10,456 nt of DNA. Source: Thermoplasmata archaeon (GTDB lineage Archaea; Thermoplasmatota; Thermoplasmata; Lutacidiplasmatales; UBA184). Made by a program: the position numbers and the translations under genes. This document shows positions 1-6,260 of the stretch, one piece after another; position 1 is the first letter of the stretch; every line of letters begins with the position of its first letter. The notes below the pieces were generated by a model. It made no database searches. It was not told the DNA's origin and was given only the letters and a program-made list of their open reading frames with translations. Location of the stretch: contig JAJYUO010000031.1 of assembly GCA_021792485.1 (NCBI GenBank), forward strand, positions 1-10,456. The letters are read 5' to 3'.

Positions 1-712
1 GGATCTCGGTGGGGAACAGCTCGGACTCGAGGGCGAGTCCCTCGGCGATGGGACGTCCCTCGCCTCCCCGGATCGCGCGCTTCGCGGCTTGGACCGCGAT
101 CGGCGAGTTCTTGGCGATCGTGTGGGCGAGGTCGCGCGCCGCCCTCAGCTCCTGGCCGGCCGGGACGGTCTTGTTGACGAGCCCGATCCGCATGGCCTCG
201 GCCGCGCCGATCATCGCCCCGGTGAAGATCAGCTCCCGCGCCTTCGCGCCTCCCACCAGTCGCGGGAGCCGTTGGGTCCCTCCGTAGGCCGGGACGAGGC
301 CGAGCTTGGTTTCGGGAGCGCCGAGCTTCGCGGATTCCCCCGCGATGCGGATATCGCACGATAGGGCGAGCTCGAGCCCCCCGCCGACCGCAAGGCCGTT
401 GATCGCCGCGATCACCGGGGTCCGAAGGTTCTCTAGGCTCGCGAACGTCTGGAGGCCCTGGGCGACGACCTGGGGGGCCCGCGCCATGTCCATGGTGGCC
501 ATCTCCTTCACGTCGGCCCCCGCGCTGAAGTACTGACCATCTCCCGTCACGATCACGACGCGCGAACCCCGGTCGGAATCGATCGCGGCGATCTGTTCGG
601 CGAGCGCCGAGATGAGCGATGTGCTCAGCGCGTTTACGGGAGGGTTCTTCAGCGACACGATCTCGACCCCGTCCTCTTCGGTCTTGCGGCCGATCAACTC
701 CGAGGGCACCAT
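1..712 (-). CDS. Enoyl-CoA hydratase/isomerase (crotonase family), 3' end cut by window edge
   Basis: Crotonase-fold enzyme, likely adding water to trans-2-enoyl-CoA in the cytoplasm (beta-oxidation or amino acid breakdown). The 237 visible codons lack perhaps 20-25 C-terminal residues. Seen: the oxyanion-hole segment FSAGADVKEM (62-71), the second one INGLAVGGGLELALSCD (104-120), and APETKLGLVPAYGGTQRLPR (from 132). Glu114 and Glu134 sit 20 residues apart, exactly like the two catalytic glutamates of mitochondrial crotonase (144 and 164), so true hydratase activity is likely. ATG at 712-710 is the only good start: a TAA lies in frame at 748-746 with no other start codon between. No clear ribosome binding site is seen; a TATA-like element lies about 36 bases upstream. 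It is divergent from bud32. It may work with the acyl-CoA dehydrogenase/ETF genes 3.7 kb away on the same strand. Chain-length preference cannot be read from sequence. Confidence 0.93.
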   Translation of the reverse strand, partial: MVPSELIGRKTEEDGVEIVSLKNPPVNALSTSLISALAEQIAAIDSDRGSRVVIVTGDGQYFSAGADVKEMATMDMARAPQVVAQGLQTFASLENLRTPVIAAINGLAVGGGLELALSCDIRIAGESAKLGAPETKLGLVPAYGGTQRLPRLVGGAKARELIFTGAMIGAAEAMRIGLVNKTVPAGQELRAARDLAHTIAKNSPIAVQAAKRAIRGGEGRPIAEGLALESELFPTEI

Positions 713-743
713 GGTGATTCGGCAGCCCTGACCGGCCGCAGCC

Positions 744-751
744 CCTTAAGC
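744..751 (-). promoter_or_regulatory. Possible TATA-like element of the enoyl-CoA hydratase gene
   Basis: Minus-strand GCTTAAGG is one of the few A/T-rich spots in the 110-base divergent gap. Its centre is about 36 bases upstream of the ATG at 712, which predicts a short leader of roughly 10 bases. Position and composition are the only support. Confidence 0.3.
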
Positions 752-774
752 AAGTCGCCGGAGCGCGGCCTCGC

Positions 775-785
775 CAAGGGTTTTG
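775..785 (+). promoter_or_regulatory. Possible promoter element upstream of bud32
   Basis: The sequence CAAGGGTTTTG lies about 40 bases before the ATG of bud32. Nearly the same string, CAAGGGCTTTTG, occurs at 8309-8320 just before the coiled-coil gene. The T-rich core could be the TATA element, giving a leader of about 14 bases that would contain the GGGGAGAT at 810-817. Confidence 0.35.
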
Positions 786-809
786 AGAGCCCCCGGCTCG
801 TGCGGATAC

Positions 810-817
810 GGGGAGAT
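810..817 (+). promoter_or_regulatory. Likely ribosome binding site of bud32
   Basis: GGGGAGAT is purine-rich and ends 5 bases before the ATG at 823. It is one of the few convincing Shine-Dalgarno-like sites in the window and supports this start. Confidence 0.45.
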
Positions 818-822
818 CGCAC

Positions 823-1482
823 ATGGGCGGCGAACCGGCCGGTGAGGGCGCTCCCCTCTGGTCGCGCGGAGCCGAGGCGTCGCTCCGACGGGTCGAGTGG
901 ATGGGCCTGCCCGCCGTCGCCAAGGAACGGGACGCGAAGGGCTACCGCCCGAAGGCGCTCGACCAGCGCCTTCGGACCGAGCGGACCCGGGCCGAGGTGC
1001 GGCTCCTCGTGGAGGCCCGTCGGCTCGGCGTGCGGACGCCGATCGTCTACGACATCGACCTCGCCCACCATCGCGTGATCATGGAAGAGCTTCCCGGACC
1101 GACCTTGCGCGCCTGCCTCGAAGATCCCCGGTTCGAGCCGGAATCGCTTCGCGCGATGGTCCGCTCGCTCGGGGTCGCGCTCGGCCGGCTTCACGCCGGA
1201 GGGATCGCGCACGGCGACCTCACGAGCTCGAACGTCCTCTTCCCTGACGGCCCGAGCGGCCCCGCGGCGCTGATCGACCTCTCGATGGGAACTCGAAACG
1301 CCGGCGTGGAGGAGCGGGGGATCGACCTGCACCTGGTGGACGAAGACCTGCGGGCCCTGTCGCCGAAGGGCGAGGCGCTCCTGAAGGAGTTCTTTGCCGG
1401 ATATGCGGAGGGGAACCCCGCCGGCCATGCCGAGGTTCGGACGCGCGCTCGGGAGATTCGCGCGCGGATGCGCTACGTCTGA
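823..1482 (+). CDS. bud32: KEOPS complex kinase/ATPase Bud32, stand-alone form
   Basis: Small atypical kinase of the KEOPS complex, which with Kae1, Cgi121 and Pcc1 makes t6A at position 37 of ANN-decoding tRNAs; Bud32 acts there mainly as an ATPase. The 219 residues are the usual length of the unfused form. Seen: the GAEA loop (16-19) that replaces the usual glycine-rich loop, Lys34 in VAKERDAKGYR (the KxRxxKxYR signature), LDQRLRTERTRAEVRLL (46-62), and the catalytic loop HGDLTSSN (130-137) with Asp132 and Asn137. The DFG position reads IDLSMG (151-156), keeping Asp152 but changing the next two residues; the usual Bud32 motif is IDFGLG. A C-terminal helical, basic tail ends in RARMRYV. Kae1 is neither fused nor adjacent, although the two are fused in many archaea. 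It converges on nnr with an 18-base gap (1483-1500). Confidence 0.93.
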   Translation: MGGEPAGEGAPLWSRGAEASLRRVEWMGLPAVAKERDAKGYRPKALDQRLRTERTRAEVRLLVEARRLGVRTPIVYDIDLAHHRVIMEELPGPTLRACLEDPRFEPESLRAMVRSLGVALGRLHAGGIAHGDLTSSNVLFPDGPSGPAALIDLSMGTRNAGVEERGIDLHLVDEDLRALSPKGEALLKEFFAGYAEGNPAGHAEVRTRAREIRARMRYV

Positions 1483-1500
1483 GCCGCGCCGGGAGGGCGG

Positions 1501-2988
1501 TTAACCGCTGTGGGCGATCCGGTCCAACCCCGCGAGCAGCGAGGCGGGAAGCTCTTCCAGGACGTCGGTCGCCACGACCCCGAAGCTTCGCCGGCCCGCG
1601 GCGCGGATCCCGGCGTCTCCGACCCAGAACGTCCCGAGGCGCGCGGCATTCATCGGAGGGAGCCCCTGAGCGAGCAAGCTCGCCAGCGTCCCGGCGAGGA
1701 TGTCCCCGACGCCGGAAACGGTCTGGGCGATGTGATGATGGTAGTTCTGGACCGCTCCCTGCCCGTCGGTCACGATGTCGGGTTCTCCCTTGACGACGAG
1801 GACGACACCCCGTTCGCGCGCCACGCGCCGGGCGCCGTCGATCTGCTCGGATAAGGGGCGCGCATCGTCCCCACCGAAGACCCGAGCGTACTCGCCCGCA
1901 TTGGGTGTCGCAATCACGGGGCGCCCGATCGGCGCGCCACGGCCGACGACCTCGAGGGCGTCGGCGTCGACGACGATCGGAATCGCAGGAGGGAGCTCGC
2001 GGAGGAGCTGCTCGAACGCGGCCACGGTCCCGGACGAGCGGCCCGCTCCCATGCCGATCGCCATCGCTTTCGGCGGCGCGGACCGGACGAAGGCCAGGAT
2101 CTCGGGCACGTCGTGCGGCGAGAATGCCTCGCTGCCGATCCCCCGGACCACGAGGTTCGGGCTGAACGACTGGATCCGCTCGGCGGCGCCTTTCGGGGCG
2201 AGAACGGTGGACCGCTCCGCGCCGGTCCTCAACGCGGACAGTCCCGCGAGCGCCGGAGCGCCCGCATACGGCCCGCCCCCGATCACGATGACCCGACCGG
2301 CACGGCCGCGTCCGCGGCGCAGCGGAATCGGCCGATAGAAGACGAACTCGCCGGGTCCGGTCCGCAACCAGGCCTCGGCGGGGATCCCGATGTCGCGGAC
2401 GATGATCTCCCCGCATTCGGCCGGGGTCATCCCCTCTTTGAGGGCCGTCAGCGCCACCGTCCACTGGGGCCTCAGCGCGCCCGGGTTGCCGAGGCCGGTC
2501 GGCTCGTCGATCGAAAGCACCGGGACCCCGCTCTCGCGGATCGCCGAGACCGCGGATCCGTACGGGGGACGAAGAGGGCCTGCCTGCCCCGTTCCGAGCA
2601 GCGCATCGACGATCAGCGGAAAGCGACGAAGCTCCTCCGCCGTCGGAAGGCCCGCGTGCACCGGGGCATGGCGCTCGGCGCGCTCGAAGCATCGTCGGGC
2701 CGGGCGCGAGCGGATCTCGGACGCGGGCCGGACCAGCCAGATCTCCGGCGCGTAGCCCCATTGCGCGAGGTAGTACGCCGCGCAGGTGCCGTCGCCCCCG
2801 TTGTTCCCCGTACCCGCGACGATCGCCAGCGTCGCGGGCGCGGGCGGGAGGTGCTTCGTGGCCTCCTCGGCGACCGCCCGTCCGGCGTTCTCCATCAGGC
2901 CGTCGAGCGAAACGCCGAGCGCGACCGCATTCTCTTCGACGACCACGCTCTCCACGGCGGAGAGCGGTCGGCGGTCGGAGGGCCCCAT
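1501..2988 (-). CDS. nnr: Bifunctional NAD(P)H-hydrate epimerase / ADP-dependent dehydratase
   Basis: Repairs NADHX and NADPHX, the hydrated damage forms of the reduced cofactors. The N-terminal YjeF_N domain epimerises R and S forms; the C-terminal ribokinase-like domain removes water from the S form using ADP. At 495 residues it is a full two-domain protein. Seen in the epimerase half: LMENAGRAVA (31-40), the Rossmann-like GTGNNGGDG (59-67), VDALLGTG (127-134), and Asp161 in SIDEPTGL, where most homologues have D-[IV]-PSG. Seen in the dehydratase half: GRVIVIGGGPYAGAP (231-245), IGMGAG (311-316), VVDADAL (339-345), TPNAGEY (361-367), VVKGEPDIVTD (398-408), and the catalytic GVGDILAG (426-433) with Asp429. 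ATG at 2988 follows the aIF1A stop by 4 bases, so the two genes are almost certainly cotranscribed. I see no link to the neighbours beyond general housekeeping. Confidence 0.95.
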   Translation of the reverse strand: MGPSDRRPLSAVESVVVEENAVALGVSLDGLMENAGRAVAEEATKHLPPAPATLAIVAGTGNNGGDGTCAAYYLAQWGYAPEIWLVRPASEIRSRPARRCFERAERHAPVHAGLPTAEELRRFPLIVDALLGTGQAGPLRPPYGSAVSAIRESGVPVLSIDEPTGLGNPGALRPQWTVALTALKEGMTPAECGEIIVRDIGIPAEAWLRTGPGEFVFYRPIPLRRGRGRAGRVIVIGGGPYAGAPALAGLSALRTGAERSTVLAPKGAAERIQSFSPNLVVRGIGSEAFSPHDVPEILAFVRSAPPKAMAIGMGAGRSSGTVAAFEQLLRELPPAIPIVVDADALEVVGRGAPIGRPVIATPNAGEYARVFGGDDARPLSEQIDGARRVARERGVVLVVKGEPDIVTDGQGAVQNYHHHIAQTVSGVGDILAGTLASLLAQGLPPMNAARLGTFWVGDAGIRAAGRRSFGVVATDVLEELPASLLAGLDRIAHSG

Positions 2989-2992
2989 ATGC

Positions 2993-3424
2993 CTACGTCG
3001 CGACCGGGGGGTTCGGTTCGCTCTCGGCCGTAGAGAAGATGTCCATCGTCGCCGGGAGGAGTTTCCGCCGCGAGAGGTACTGCGACTGGGTCCGGCTGTA
3101 CCGGAACAGGATGTCGGCCTTCCCCTCCTGGAATCCCCACGGGCGGACGATGAGCAGATCCCCCTCGCGGATCCACATCTTCTTCTTCATCTTCCCGGTG
3201 ATCCGGCCCATTCGGGAGACGGAATCCTCGCACATCACCCGGATGCGGGCCGCGCCCAGGAGCTGGCGCGCGATGCCGAACGTCTCGCCGCGGTTGCGTC
3301 GGGGAAGGGGGAGACGGCCGACCTCTTCGCCTCCTTCGACGACCTCCGCCGCGGCCGGCGGCGGAGCCGTCGGCTCCTCGGTCTCGGGTGGGATCGGTTC
3401 GGGCTCGCCCGGCTTGTCGGCCAC
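2993..3424 (-). CDS. eif1A: Translation initiation factor 1A (aIF1A), GTG start
   Basis: OB-fold factor that binds the A-site of the small ribosomal subunit during initiation (bacterial IF1 counterpart). Core at about 37-118: RLPLPRRNRGETFGIARQLL, GAARIRVMC, RMGRITGKMKKKMWIREGD, LLIVRPWGFQEGKADILFRY and the typical RTQSQYL at the end of the OB core. The protein is 143 residues, longer than the roughly 100-115 usual in archaea. The extra part is a proline- and glutamate-rich N-terminus (1-36) where archaeal homologues normally carry a short basic tail, plus a modest C-terminal tail. The start is GTG at 3424-3422: an in-frame TAA lies at 3451-3449, no other start codon lies between, and the next Met (64) is inside the core, so the extension seems real. 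A TATA-like element centred about 25 bases upstream suggests a leaderless transcript. It is the first gene of an aIF1A-nnr unit. Confidence 0.95.
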   Translation of the reverse strand: MADKPGEPEPIPPETEEPTAPPPAAAEVVEGGEEVGRLPLPRRNRGETFGIARQLLGAARIRVMCEDSVSRMGRITGKMKKKMWIREGDLLIVRPWGFQEGKADILFRYSRTQSQYLSRRKLLPATMDIFSTAESEPNPPVAT

Positions 3425-3444
3425 GAAGCACCGAGCCGAGCGCC

Positions 3445-3452
3445 CTATTTAG
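3445..3452 (-). promoter_or_regulatory. TATA-like element of the aIF1A-nnr unit
   Basis: Minus-strand CTAAATAG lies in an otherwise GC-rich 88-base gap. Its centre is about 25 bases upstream of the GTG start, the spacing expected between an archaeal TATA box and the transcription start. The mRNA would then begin at or within a base or two of the start codon. Confidence 0.5.
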
Positions 3453-3512
3453 CCACGGAGCGCACCGGGCAACCCGTCCCGCTTGCGTGCGACGGGGGCG
3501 ATTCGGGGGATA

Positions 3513-4358
3513 TTACTCCGGGCGGAAGACCTTCTTCGGGTTCTCTTCGAGGATCGCCCGCTGCACGTCCGGTGGCAGGCCCAGGGCCCGGAACGCCCGG
3601 AAGTTCTCGCCCAGATCCTGGACGCCGGGACCCGGCCAGTCGGTGCCGAAGAGCGTCTTAGAGGAGAGCTCGGCGAGCCGAGGCAGGTAGATCGGCAACC
3701 GGCGGGGAGGGATCCCCGAAAGCTCGAGCCAGACGTTCGGGAAGCGTCGGGTCAGGAACGACGCTTGCTCCATCCATAGCGGCCGACCGGCGTGGGCGAG
3801 CACGATCGTGAGCTCGGGAAAGTCGACGGCGACGTCGTCCAAGAACAGCGGTTCGCCAAACCGATTGCGCGCGAGCGGGAACACGGAGGTTCCCGTGTGG
3901 AAGATGATCGGCACCCCGAGCTCCTCGGCCGTCGCGTAGATGTCGCGGAGGCGCGGGTACGGACGTCCTTCCAGGTAGTCGTTCGGGTAGAACAGTTGGT
4001 GCGGAGGGTGGAGCTTGATCGCTCGGATCCCCATTTCGCGGACGAGACGCGTGATCTCGTGCTTTGGGTCCGGGTGGTCCGGCTCGATTCCCCCGGTGGC
4101 GATCAGCCGGGACGGGTCGGCGCGCGCGTACCGGGAAGAGAACTCGTTGACCCGCTCGGTGTAGCCGATGACCCTCGGGCTGAGGTAGTTGATGATCACC
4201 GCGCGCTCCACGTCCGCGCGATCGAGGATCGCGAGGAACTCCGCCGGGTTCTCCATCACGCTTCGGAGCTCGGAGAGGCGAACGCCCAGCATCTCCAGAG
4301 GCTCCGGCCGCATCTCGTCCACCGGACTGATGTGCACGTGACAATCCGTTACGCCCAT
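3513..4358 (-). CDS. Metal-dependent amidohydrolase family protein (PF04909-like), substrate unknown
   Basis: TIM-barrel hydrolase or decarboxylase of the amidohydrolase-2 group, which includes ACMSD and related decarboxylases. Counting from the ATG at 4358 (281 residues), the likely metal and active-site residues are visible: His7 and His9 in TDCHVH next to the N-terminus, Lys115 and His117 in AIKLHPPH, His154 in IIFHTGTS, His189 in LAHAGRP, and Asp240 in LFGTDWPGP. This is the expected order for the family. A GTG at 4409 would add 17 Arg/Gly-rich residues and overlap the promoter-like site, so ATG 4358, preceded by a G-rich stretch, is preferred. The gene lies 109 bases downstream of etfA on the same strand and 88 bases upstream of aIF1A. 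It may be read separately from either. No sequence feature names the substrate. I see no signal peptide, so it is likely cytoplasmic. Confidence 0.88.
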   Translation of the reverse strand: MGVTDCHVHISPVDEMRPEPLEMLGVRLSELRSVMENPAEFLAILDRADVERAVIINYLSPRVIGYTERVNEFSSRYARADPSRLIATGGIEPDHPDPKHEITRLVREMGIRAIKLHPPHQLFYPNDYLEGRPYPRLRDIYATAEELGVPIIFHTGTSVFPLARNRFGEPLFLDDVAVDFPELTIVLAHAGRPLWMEQASFLTRRFPNVWLELSGIPPRRLPIYLPRLAELSSKTLFGTDWPGPGVQDLGENFRAFRALGLPPDVQRAILEENPKKVFRPE

Positions 4359-4389
4359 CCAACCCCCCCGCGCGCCCCGAGCGCCGCGG

Positions 4390-4400
4390 GATTGATAGCG
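4390..4400 (-). promoter_or_regulatory. Possible TATA-like element of the amidohydrolase gene
   Basis: Minus-strand CGCTATCAATC is the only A/T-rich spot in the 109-base gap between etfA and the amidohydrolase gene. It is centred about 37 bases before the ATG at 4358. The remainder of the gap shows no gene, repeat or clear terminator. Confidence 0.3.
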
Positions 4401-4467
4401 CCGCCGCACCGAACGGCCGGCCCCGCGCTCCGCAGGAGAGGTTCTTCCGACGAGCGGGACCCGACCC

Positions 4468-5457
4468 CTAGGTTTCCGAAAGGCCGCGCACCCGGCGGAT
4501 CTCGCGCGTCAGCGCCGGAACGATCGCGAGCGCGTCGCCGACGATGCCGTAATCGGCGACTTTGAAGATCGGCGCGCCCGGGTCGGTGTTGATCGCGACG
4601 ATCGTGCGCGAGCTGACCATCCCCACCAGATGTTGGATCGCCCCGGAGATCCCGACCGCGATGTAGAGCTGCGGGGAGACGGTGCGCCCGGTCTGTCCCA
4701 CCTGGAGGGACGAAGGACGCCATCCGGCGTCGGTGACGGCGCGCGAGGCCCCGACCGCGGCGCCGAGCGACCGGGCGAGCTCCTCGATCAGGCGGAAGTT
4801 CTCGGCCGCTCGCATCCCCCGGCCCCCGGCGACCACGATCGCGGCGTCGGCGAGCGACGGACCCGAGCCGGTCTCGGCCGGCGCGAGGGAGCGGCGGCGT
4901 GCGCCTCCTTTGCTCGCAGAGAGGAGGGAGGGGTCGAGGACGTGGATCGGCGGGGCTCCGCCGGTGGCGGGAGCCTCGGGGAACGCGTGGGGACGCAGAG
5001 CGATGACCGCGCGCGGACCGGTGAGCGCGCGCGTCTCGGTCGCCCGCCCTCCAAAGACCGGCCGGCGGACGCGAAGCGCTCCGGGCCGGACGATCGCGAC
5101 CTCGGTCACCCCGGTCGCGGCGGCGGCGCCCCATCGCACCGCGAGACGACCCGTGAGATCCCGGCCGAACGACGTTCCGCCGACCAGGGCGATCTCGGCC
5201 CGGCTCTCCTCCGCCGCTTGGGCGGCAAGGATCGCCACGGCTCCGCTCGTGATCGACTCGGGCGGCACGTCGGCGACCCAGATCTCCTTCGGCCCCAACA
5301 GAGCGAGGGACCGGGCCGCCGAGGGGCCGCCGATCGTGACCGCCACGACCGATCCGTCGGCCCCCGCCAGGCTCCGGGCCACGCCGAACGCTTCCTGCGT
5401 CGGACCGGCGACCGCCGCGCCGCTCGTCTCGGCGATCACGAGGACCGTCGGCGTCAC
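4468..5457 (-). CDS. etfA: Electron transfer flavoprotein, alpha subunit
   Basis: FAD-binding subunit of the soluble ETF heterodimer, which carries electrons from acyl-CoA dehydrogenases to the membrane. The 329 residues match the usual length. The N-terminal alpha/beta domain begins TPTVLVIAETSG. The C-terminal FAD domain is nearly textbook: VVAGGRGM (208-215) with Arg213, GASRAVTDAGW (236-246) with Ser238, QVGQTG (252-257), LYIAVGISGAIQHL (264-277) with Ser271 and His276, IVAINTDPGAPIF (286-298) with Asn290, and VADYGIVGD (300-308) with Asp308. The start is GTG at 5457-5455, which shares the bases GTGA with the etfB stop. This 4-base overlap indicates translational coupling and matched amounts of the two subunits. 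Longer upstream reading in this frame would run inside etfB and is not coding. An ETF:quinone oxidoreductase is not in the window. Confidence 0.96.
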   Translation of the reverse strand: MTPTVLVIAETSGAAVAGPTQEAFGVARSLAGADGSVVAVTIGGPSAARSLALLGPKEIWVADVPPESITSGAVAILAAQAAEESRAEIALVGGTSFGRDLTGRLAVRWGAAAATGVTEVAIVRPGALRVRRPVFGGRATETRALTGPRAVIALRPHAFPEAPATGGAPPIHVLDPSLLSASKGGARRRSLAPAETGSGPSLADAAIVVAGGRGMRAAENFRLIEELARSLGAAVGASRAVTDAGWRPSSLQVGQTGRTVSPQLYIAVGISGAIQHLVGMVSSRTIVAINTDPGAPIFKVADYGIVGDALAIVPALTREIRRVRGLSET

Positions 5458-6245
5458 GGGAAGACCTTCGCCTCCTCCCGCAGGAGCCGCACGAGCTTCT
5501 CCGCGGCCTCTTCGGGGGTCTGGAACTCGATCATCTTCGCCCCGCTCCGGGGCGCGGGGAGCCGAAATTCCTCGCTGAGCGACCGGGGGCTCGATTCGGA
5601 GCCGAGCGCCTTCGCCACGGTCGGCCAGTCGACCTTGGCGATCGGCGCCTTTCGGGATCGGAGGATGTTCGGCAGCTTCGCGGTGCGAGGATCGTTCCAC
5701 GCTTGCTGGAGCCCGATCGCGCAGGGGAGCGATGTCTCCCACGATTCGATTCCGGCCTCGGTCGGCCGCTGGAACGCAAGTCCGGAGGGCCCCGCGGGCC
5801 GCACGTCTGTCACGGAGCCGAAGCTCGGGATGCCGAGCAGCTCCGCGACCGCTCCGACGACGATCCCCTCCTCGTCGTCGCCGGCGTGCTTTCCCCCGAG
5901 GAGGAGGTCGTAGGGGATCGAAGACAGCGCGGATGCGAGCGCTCGCGCGGCGAGGATCGGGTCGTCCGAGCCTTCGGGCGGCGCCTCGATCCACGTGGCG
6001 GCGTCCGCTCCGAGCGCGATCGCCGCCCGCAGCGCCTCCCCGCACCGAGCCGGGCCGAAGGAGATTGCGTGCACCTTTGAGCCGGGTACGTTCTCCTTCA
6101 GGAGGAGGGCCTGCTCGACCGCCGACTCATCGTACCCGGCGAGCACGAACCGGACCCCCTCGGAGTCGAGCCGTCGGCCGTCCGGGCTCGCGCGCAGCCG
6201 GGTCTCGGATTCGGGTACCGGCTTGATCAGGACGACGATCTCCAT
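5454..6245 (-). CDS. etfB: Electron transfer flavoprotein, beta subunit
   Basis: Partner of EtfA that docks on dehydrogenases and holds AMP (or a second flavin in bifurcating types). Length 263 is typical. Seen: the N-terminal strand MEIVVLIKPVPESE, the middle segment LLLGGKHAGDDEEGIVVGA (114-132) leading into AELLGIP, the ETF-beta signature region ESWETSLPCAIGLQ (167-180), and the recognition loop KLPNILRSRKAPI (190-202). Leu191 matches the leucine (195 in human ETF-beta) that anchors acyl-CoA dehydrogenase, fitting the dehydrogenase encoded just upstream. The nucleotide loop differs from the usual AIDGDTxQVGP: Thr is Glu125 or Glu126 depending on alignment, and the following Q and P are not kept. 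I therefore cannot say whether it binds AMP or FAD. ATG at 6245 lies 15 bases after the dehydrogenase stop. Confidence 0.95.
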   Translation of the reverse strand: MEIVVLIKPVPESETRLRASPDGRRLDSEGVRFVLAGYDESAVEQALLLKENVPGSKVHAISFGPARCGEALRAAIALGADAATWIEAPPEGSDDPILAARALASALSSIPYDLLLGGKHAGDDEEGIVVGAVAELLGIPSFGSVTDVRPAGPSGLAFQRPTEAGIESWETSLPCAIGLQQAWNDPRTAKLPNILRSRKAPIAKVDWPTVAKALGSESSPRSLSEEFRLPAPRSGAKMIEFQTPEEAAEKLVRLLREEAKVFP

Positions 6246-6260
6246 GGACGCGGACCCGTC

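Noticed and set aside
694..1428. A 244-codon open frame on the minus strand opposite bud32.
   Set aside because: It is a GC-driven shadow. The plus strand carries a clear Bud32 with all key motifs; the minus frame has Arg/Pro/Gly-rich composition and no family motif.
1220..2761. A 513-codon minus-strand frame overlapping nnr, and several long plus-strand frames opposite it.
   Set aside because: Extreme Arg/Pro/Gly content and no motifs; nnr in the neighbouring frame explains the region fully.
5458..6045. An upstream extension of the etfA frame giving a 525-residue protein.
   Set aside because: The extra part overlaps etfB in another frame and is Arg-rich without ETF features. The GTG at 5457 gives the normal length and the GTGA overlap.
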